Of a stretch of DNA of 9,021 bases, positions 6,441-9,021 are shown one piece after another. A program made the translations under genes and the position numbers. This stretch comes from Opitutia bacterium UBA3151 (GTDB lineage Bacteria > Verrucomicrobiota > Verrucomicrobiia > Opitutales > Seribacteraceae). The stretch is from NCBI GenBank assembly GCA_002364975.1, contig DEYT01000110.1:1427-10447 (forward strand), written 5' to 3'. The notes beneath the pieces were generated by a model. The model did not search any database, was not told the DNA's origin, and worked only from the letters and a program-made list of their open reading frames with translations. Position 1 is the stretch's first letter. Every line of letters begins with the position of its first letter.

Positions 6441-7118
6441 TCAATTGATGTCGATCTCATCTTCCCCCATTTCCCCAAAGGATTGCTTAAGGAAAGAAAG
6501 CTTTTCATTTTCCACTTTGAGTAACTCAGTAAGCATTTTGGCTCGTTGGTGAAGGGATTCTTCTTCCAACATTTCTTGCTTAAAATCAGTATCGCGACAG
6601 ATGTGATGGGCGGCAAGATCAACAAAAGCTGAAGTATCCTCAAGCGGGGTAAGCATATCCAAGATTTCGTTAGTCACTAGACCTTGTAATTCGGCATTCT
6701 GCTTGAGTCCTTCCACTAGATTGCTACGAATTTGGGGAACGGTTTCTTCAATGACCGTATTTAAGGGTTCAACCTCTAAGATTCGATAGGGTTCTTCCTG
6801 TGAAACCGATTGAATCCGTACACGATGTAAACCTTGCAAGAGTACGAAAGAGGTACCATCGTCATGCTGCTTCGAGATCCGTACCAGACCAGCTGTAGCA
6901 ACTTGGTAGGGAGGTTCCATTTTAGCTTCTTCATCGGATACATCTTCCCGCTCCCGGACAATGGCGAACATACGATTTTCCGAGAGGATGTCATCAAGCA
7001 TTTGCCGATAGCGTTCTTCAAATATGCGAAGGGGCATCATAGCACTTGGAAAAAGAACGACCCCACGAAGTGTCATCGCGGGAAGGAGTTTAGGGATTTC
7101 AATATTAGCTTCTAACAT
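6441..7118 (-). CDS. Stand-alone LON N-terminal (substrate-binding) domain protein
   Basis: A 225-residue protein that consists almost only of the LON N-terminal domain (PF02190 type), the part of Lon protease that contacts substrates. The opening LPAMTLRGVVLFPSAMMPLRIFEERYRQM (about 12-40, broken here only by family variation) is the clearest signature. It is followed by FAIVRERED, GLVRISKQHDDGTSFVLLQG and RVRIQSV strands (51-106), then a helical region with DMLTPLEDTSAFVDLAAHHI (154-173) and a coiled C-terminus (184-214). There is no AAA+ ATPase or Ser-Lys protease part, and the frame ends normally at 6441, so it is not a truncated Lon. Such proteins are widespread and often linked to protein quality control, but their substrates are largely unknown. 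It lies 72 bases after nupC and 21 before the small membrane protein. Confidence 0.93.
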   Translation of the reverse strand: MLEANIEIPKLLPAMTLRGVVLFPSAMMPLRIFEERYRQMLDDILSENRMFAIVREREDVSDEEAKMEPPYQVATAGLVRISKQHDDGTSFVLLQGLHRVRIQSVSQEEPYRILEVEPLNTVIEETVPQIRSNLVEGLKQNAELQGLVTNEILDMLTPLEDTSAFVDLAAHHICRDTDFKQEMLEEESLHQRAKMLTELLKVENEKLSFLKQSFGEMGEDEIDIN

Positions 7119-7190
7119 TCAAGTAATTAGTTTGTGAATGTAATGACAAAGGACAAATTCATGGGTTCTGGAAGCCTTACAAAACTGTAC

Positions 7191-8534
7191 TCATTGAAAG
7201 AACAATCCAGCAATGGTTGCAGAGAGCAAACTGGCCAATGTACCCCCAATTAATGACTTTAATCCTAGGGCTGCTAAGTCAGATTTTCTTTCGGGGGCGA
7301 GGGATCCAATTCCTCCAATTTGAATGCCGATTGACATAAAATTGGCAAAACCACAAAGCGCAAAAGTGGCGAGGAATACCGATTTGCGGGAAAGGCCTTC
7401 CGCTTGCATGTTTGAAAGTTCCATGTAGGCAAAGAATTCGGTAGCAAAAGTTTTAGTGCCAATGAGTTGCCCGACGGAAAGCACCTCACTTCCCCCTACC
7501 CCGATCAACCACGCAAGGGGAGCAAATACAAAGCCGAAAATCGCCTGTAGGCTTAGGGTATCAAAACGGGCATTACTAATTTCATGAAGGTGTTGATTGA
7601 TCGACAATGCACCGATTGGAGAGAAGGAACCCATCCAGCCAAGGATGTGATTGGCCAACATAATTACGGCGTAAAAAGCAATCAACATGGCTCCAACATT
7701 TAGGGCCAACTGCAGACCTTGGCTCGTTCCATTGGCAAGGGCATCAATCGGATTTCTACCGATTGATTGCTTGGACACGCTTAGGTCTTTACTCACTTTT
7801 TCCTCCTCAGGAATTAGAATTTTTGCAATGAGTAATGCAGCCGGCGCATTCATTGCCGATGCACAAAGCAGAAATTTACCAAAAGCCAGCCTGGAGGCTT
7901 CATCAGAACCACCTAGCATGCCCATGTAGATGGCAAAGACAGAACCGGCAATCGTGGCCATCCCTCCGACCATTAAGGCCAGAATTTCCGACTTTGTCAT
8001 TTTGGGAATGTAGGGTTTCACAATCAGCGGGGCTTCGGTTTGTCCCACAAATACATTGGATGCAGCAGCCAGGCTCTCCGCTCCCGATAATTTCATCACC
8101 CGGCTCATTACCCAGGCCATGCCTCGAACCACAACTTGTAAGATACCAAAATAATAAAGCAAAGAGGATAAGGCGGAAAAGAAGAGAATGCTGGGCAATG
8201 CCATGAAAGCAAAGACAAAGCCTTGCCCTTCAAATGCTTGATTCATCGCAGCAATATTCGACAAGGGGCCAAATACAAAACCGGCAGCGTCGACCGAAAT
8301 TTGCAGGGCTAAGGAGAACATCTTGGCAACCCAGCCAAAAAAGGCTTCCACCCAGCTGATCCGAAGAACTCCAAATGCGATCATAAATTGCAAAGCAAGT
8401 CCTCCGAGAATTACCCTGGGGTCAATCTTCTTGCGATTCGAACTTAGTAAAAAGGCAATCAATAATATCCCACCAATTCCGAAAAGGACTCGAAAGAAAG
8501 AAGAGCTTTCATCAATGGTAGCAAGGATTTTCAT
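7191..8534 (-). CDS. nupC: Concentrative nucleoside transporter (CNT/NupC family)
   Basis: A 447-residue inner-membrane symporter that takes up nucleosides with H+ or Na+. The family layout is complete: about eight to ten hydrophobic helices, a GQTEAPL hairpin (164-170) corresponding to the first half of the substrate site, GGMATIAGSVFAIYM (190-204), ALNVGAMLIAF (277-287), TEFFAY with Glu366, and CGFANFMSIGIQIGGIG (394-410), where Asn398 and Ser401 match the second half of the binding site in the Vibrio CNT. It is slightly longer than E. coli NupC (400). Ion and substrate choice cannot be fixed from sequence, but the family is best known for Na+ or H+ coupling. The ATG at 8534 gives the first helix. 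There is no strong Shine-Dalgarno and the predicted leader is very short. Nucleoside salvage fits the nearby PurT and MazG-like genes in theme. Confidence 0.94.
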   Translation of the reverse strand: MKILATIDESSSFFRVLFGIGGILLIAFLLSSNRKKIDPRVILGGLALQFMIAFGVLRISWVEAFFGWVAKMFSLALQISVDAAGFVFGPLSNIAAMNQAFEGQGFVFAFMALPSILFFSALSSLLYYFGILQVVVRGMAWVMSRVMKLSGAESLAAASNVFVGQTEAPLIVKPYIPKMTKSEILALMVGGMATIAGSVFAIYMGMLGGSDEASRLAFGKFLLCASAMNAPAALLIAKILIPEEEKVSKDLSVSKQSIGRNPIDALANGTSQGLQLALNVGAMLIAFYAVIMLANHILGWMGSFSPIGALSINQHLHEISNARFDTLSLQAIFGFVFAPLAWLIGVGGSEVLSVGQLIGTKTFATEFFAYMELSNMQAEGLSRKSVFLATFALCGFANFMSIGIQIGGIGSLAPERKSDLAALGLKSLIGGTLASLLSATIAGLFFQ

Positions 8535-8552
8535 ATCAGGGTTTCAAGTACC

Positions 8553-8582
8553 ATGTTAGGTTGCAACCATTTCATTCGTCAA
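8553..8582 (-). promoter_or_regulatory. Candidate nupC promoter with palindromic operator in the spacer
   Basis: On the minus strand TTGACG (8582-8577), an 18-base spacer and TAACAT (8558-8553) form a plausible sigma70-like promoter, matching 5 of 6 and 4 of 6 consensus bases. Transcription would begin near 8546, giving a leader of only about 12 bases before the nupC ATG. The spacer contains GGTTGCAACC (8559-8568), a perfect 10-base palindrome well placed for a repressor that blocks polymerase. Confidence 0.45.
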
Positions 8583-8643
8583 TCCTAGCTTTCTGATCCC
8601 ATTTTTTTCAAGGTTTTGTAAATTTCCGCAAGATTCAGTCGCT

Positions 8644-8667
8644 TTGGGTTGCTATTCTTCAACCCAA
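8644..8667. promoter_or_regulatory. Inverted repeat before the mini-lipoprotein ORF
   Basis: TTGGGTTG (8644-8651) and CAACCCAA (8660-8667) are perfect 8-base inverted repeats around an 8-base loop. They contain the same GGTTG and CAACC half-sites as the palindrome at 8559-8568. There is no following T-run, so a terminator is unlikely. A 10-base palindrome ATGCTAGCAT (8672-8681) follows at once, five bases before the ATG at 8686. An operator or a leader hairpin is possible. Confidence 0.4.
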
Positions 8668-8685
8668 GTAGATGCTAGCATTGAA

Positions 8686-8760
8686 ATGAAAATCATTGCT
8701 TGTATTCTTTTTATCTTATCGGTCACCAGTTGTGGTGTACCCATAATACCTGGCATTTGA
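8686..8760 (+). CDS. Very small lipoprotein-like peptide, 24 residues
   Basis: The ATG at 8686 opens a 24-codon frame, MKIIACILFILSVTSCGVPIIPGI in two parts: a basic-hydrophobic signal (residues 1-15, MKIIACILFILSVTS) and a lipobox ending VTSC, with Cys16 as the lipidation site. The predicted mature peptide is only nine residues, CGVPIIPGI. The layout (Lys at 2, short hydrophobic core, -3 to +1 of V-T-S-C, then Gly) is the classic signal peptidase II pattern. Entericidin-like mini-lipoproteins are similar in kind but longer. There is no strong Shine-Dalgarno. The frame is short enough to arise by chance, but the exact lipobox argues for a gene. It lies 50 bases before the SDR ATG at 8810 and is divergent from nupC. 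Confidence 0.5.
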   Translation: MKIIACILFILSVTSCGVPIIPGI

Positions 8761-8809
8761 AGAAGGATAAGGGTTGCGAGAAGGTAATCCTTGGTTCATT
8801 TCTTGCTCT

Positions 8810-9021
8810 ATGAGTGCTTTGGACGGCGTAGAGAATAAAAATGTTCTTCTTATCGGTGGAGGGTCAGGTATGGGACAAGCTAGTGCCCTTGCCCTCGCTG
8901 AAAGCGGTGCCAAGGTGGCGATTGCGGGAAGAAGGATGAAGATGCTTAGAGAAACCGCGAACAAGTTCGGGAACGGGAATGAAATCCTCTGCAAAGATGC
9001 AGATGTGACAGACCGCGAATC
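8810..9021 (+). CDS. Short-chain dehydrogenase/reductase, 5' end only (3' partial)
   Basis: The first 70 residues of an NAD(P)-dependent short-chain dehydrogenase that runs off the window. The Rossmann opening is clear: VLLIGGGSGMGQASALALAE (about 12-31), where GGGSGMG is a variant of the TGxxxGxG dinucleotide loop with Gly in place of the usual Thr. It is followed by GAKVAIAGRR (33-42), whose Arg pair after the second strand favours NADP(H), and a CKDADVTD segment (62-69) with the Asp and Val that contact adenine. The YxxxK active site lies beyond the end, so substrate cannot be inferred. The ATG at 8810 gives the usual distance to the loop but has no Shine-Dalgarno. A TTG at 8774 in the same frame is preceded by AGAAGGA at good spacing and would add 12 residues. 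Confidence 0.9.
   Translation, partial: MSALDGVENKNVLLIGGGSGMGQASALALAESGAKVAIAGRRMKMLRETANKFGNGNEILCKDADVTDRE

Noticed and set aside
7835..8206. 123-residue plus-strand frame inside nupC
   Set aside because: It is antisense to a fully conserved transporter and rich in Gln, Pro, Arg and Trp, typical of a shadow frame.
8535..8685. Purine riboswitch before nupC
   Set aside because: The predicted leader is very short and I see no three-way junction or conserved purine-aptamer loops.
8716..8994. 92-residue minus-strand frame opposite the SDR gene
   Set aside because: The SDR nucleotide-binding motif on the plus strand is clear; the minus-strand frame is Pro/Ala/Leu-rich and without motifs.

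Overview
The window looks like ordinary chromosome from a free-living Gram-negative bacterium. The evidence is a Sec-exported periplasmic-type PpiC protein, a candidate outer-envelope mini-lipoprotein, a CNT nucleoside transporter and PurT. Base composition is moderate, slightly AT-rich. Shine-Dalgarno sequences are weak or absent before most genes. The DUF6428-type gene, the 66-residue protein and the Cdd1-like helix-hairpin-helix protein together make me favour Verrucomicrobiota (Opitutae-like), with Bacteroidota second. This placement is inference and only low to moderate in confidence. I see no rRNA, tRNA, CRISPR array, insertion sequence, integrase or phage gene.

Layout: 1-386 (+) is the 3' end of an unrecognised gene. 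383-1360 (-) is a parvulin/SurA-like PPIase with a lipid- or periplasm-directed N-terminus and a long Pro/Lys linker. 1477-1928 (+) is a DUF6428-like gene split by a one-base frameshift. 1925-3193 (-) is an RhlE-type DEAD-box helicase. 3324-3812 (+) is an RDD membrane protein. 5625-3818 (-) is a likely operon of a 66-residue protein, purT and a MazG-like nucleotide pyrophosphohydrolase. 5822-6166 (+) is a Cdd1-like helix-hairpin-helix protein. 8534-6174 (-) holds a CNT nucleoside transporter, a stand-alone LON N-terminal-domain protein and a small two-helix membrane protein. 8686-8760 (+) is a 24-codon lipoprotein-like ORF, followed by the 5' end of a short-chain dehydrogenase that runs off the window.

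Several genes share a nucleotide theme: PurT (purine synthesis), the MazG-like enzyme (nucleotide-pool cleaning) and the CNT transporter (nucleoside uptake). They are not one operon, so a joint role is only a suggestion. Gene direction alternates often. All four convergent gene pairs meet with 4-base overlaps or gaps of 5-7 bases, while the divergent regions are 116-196 bases long and carry inverted repeats that may be operators. No stretch of more than about 300 bases lacks a gene.

I found no convincing new multi-gene system. The items most worth a second look are the frameshifted DUF6428 gene, the PPIase that lacks the first catalytic histidine, the paired GGTTG/CAACC sites between nupC and the mini-lipoprotein, the mini-lipoprotein itself, and the 66-residue protein upstream of purT.
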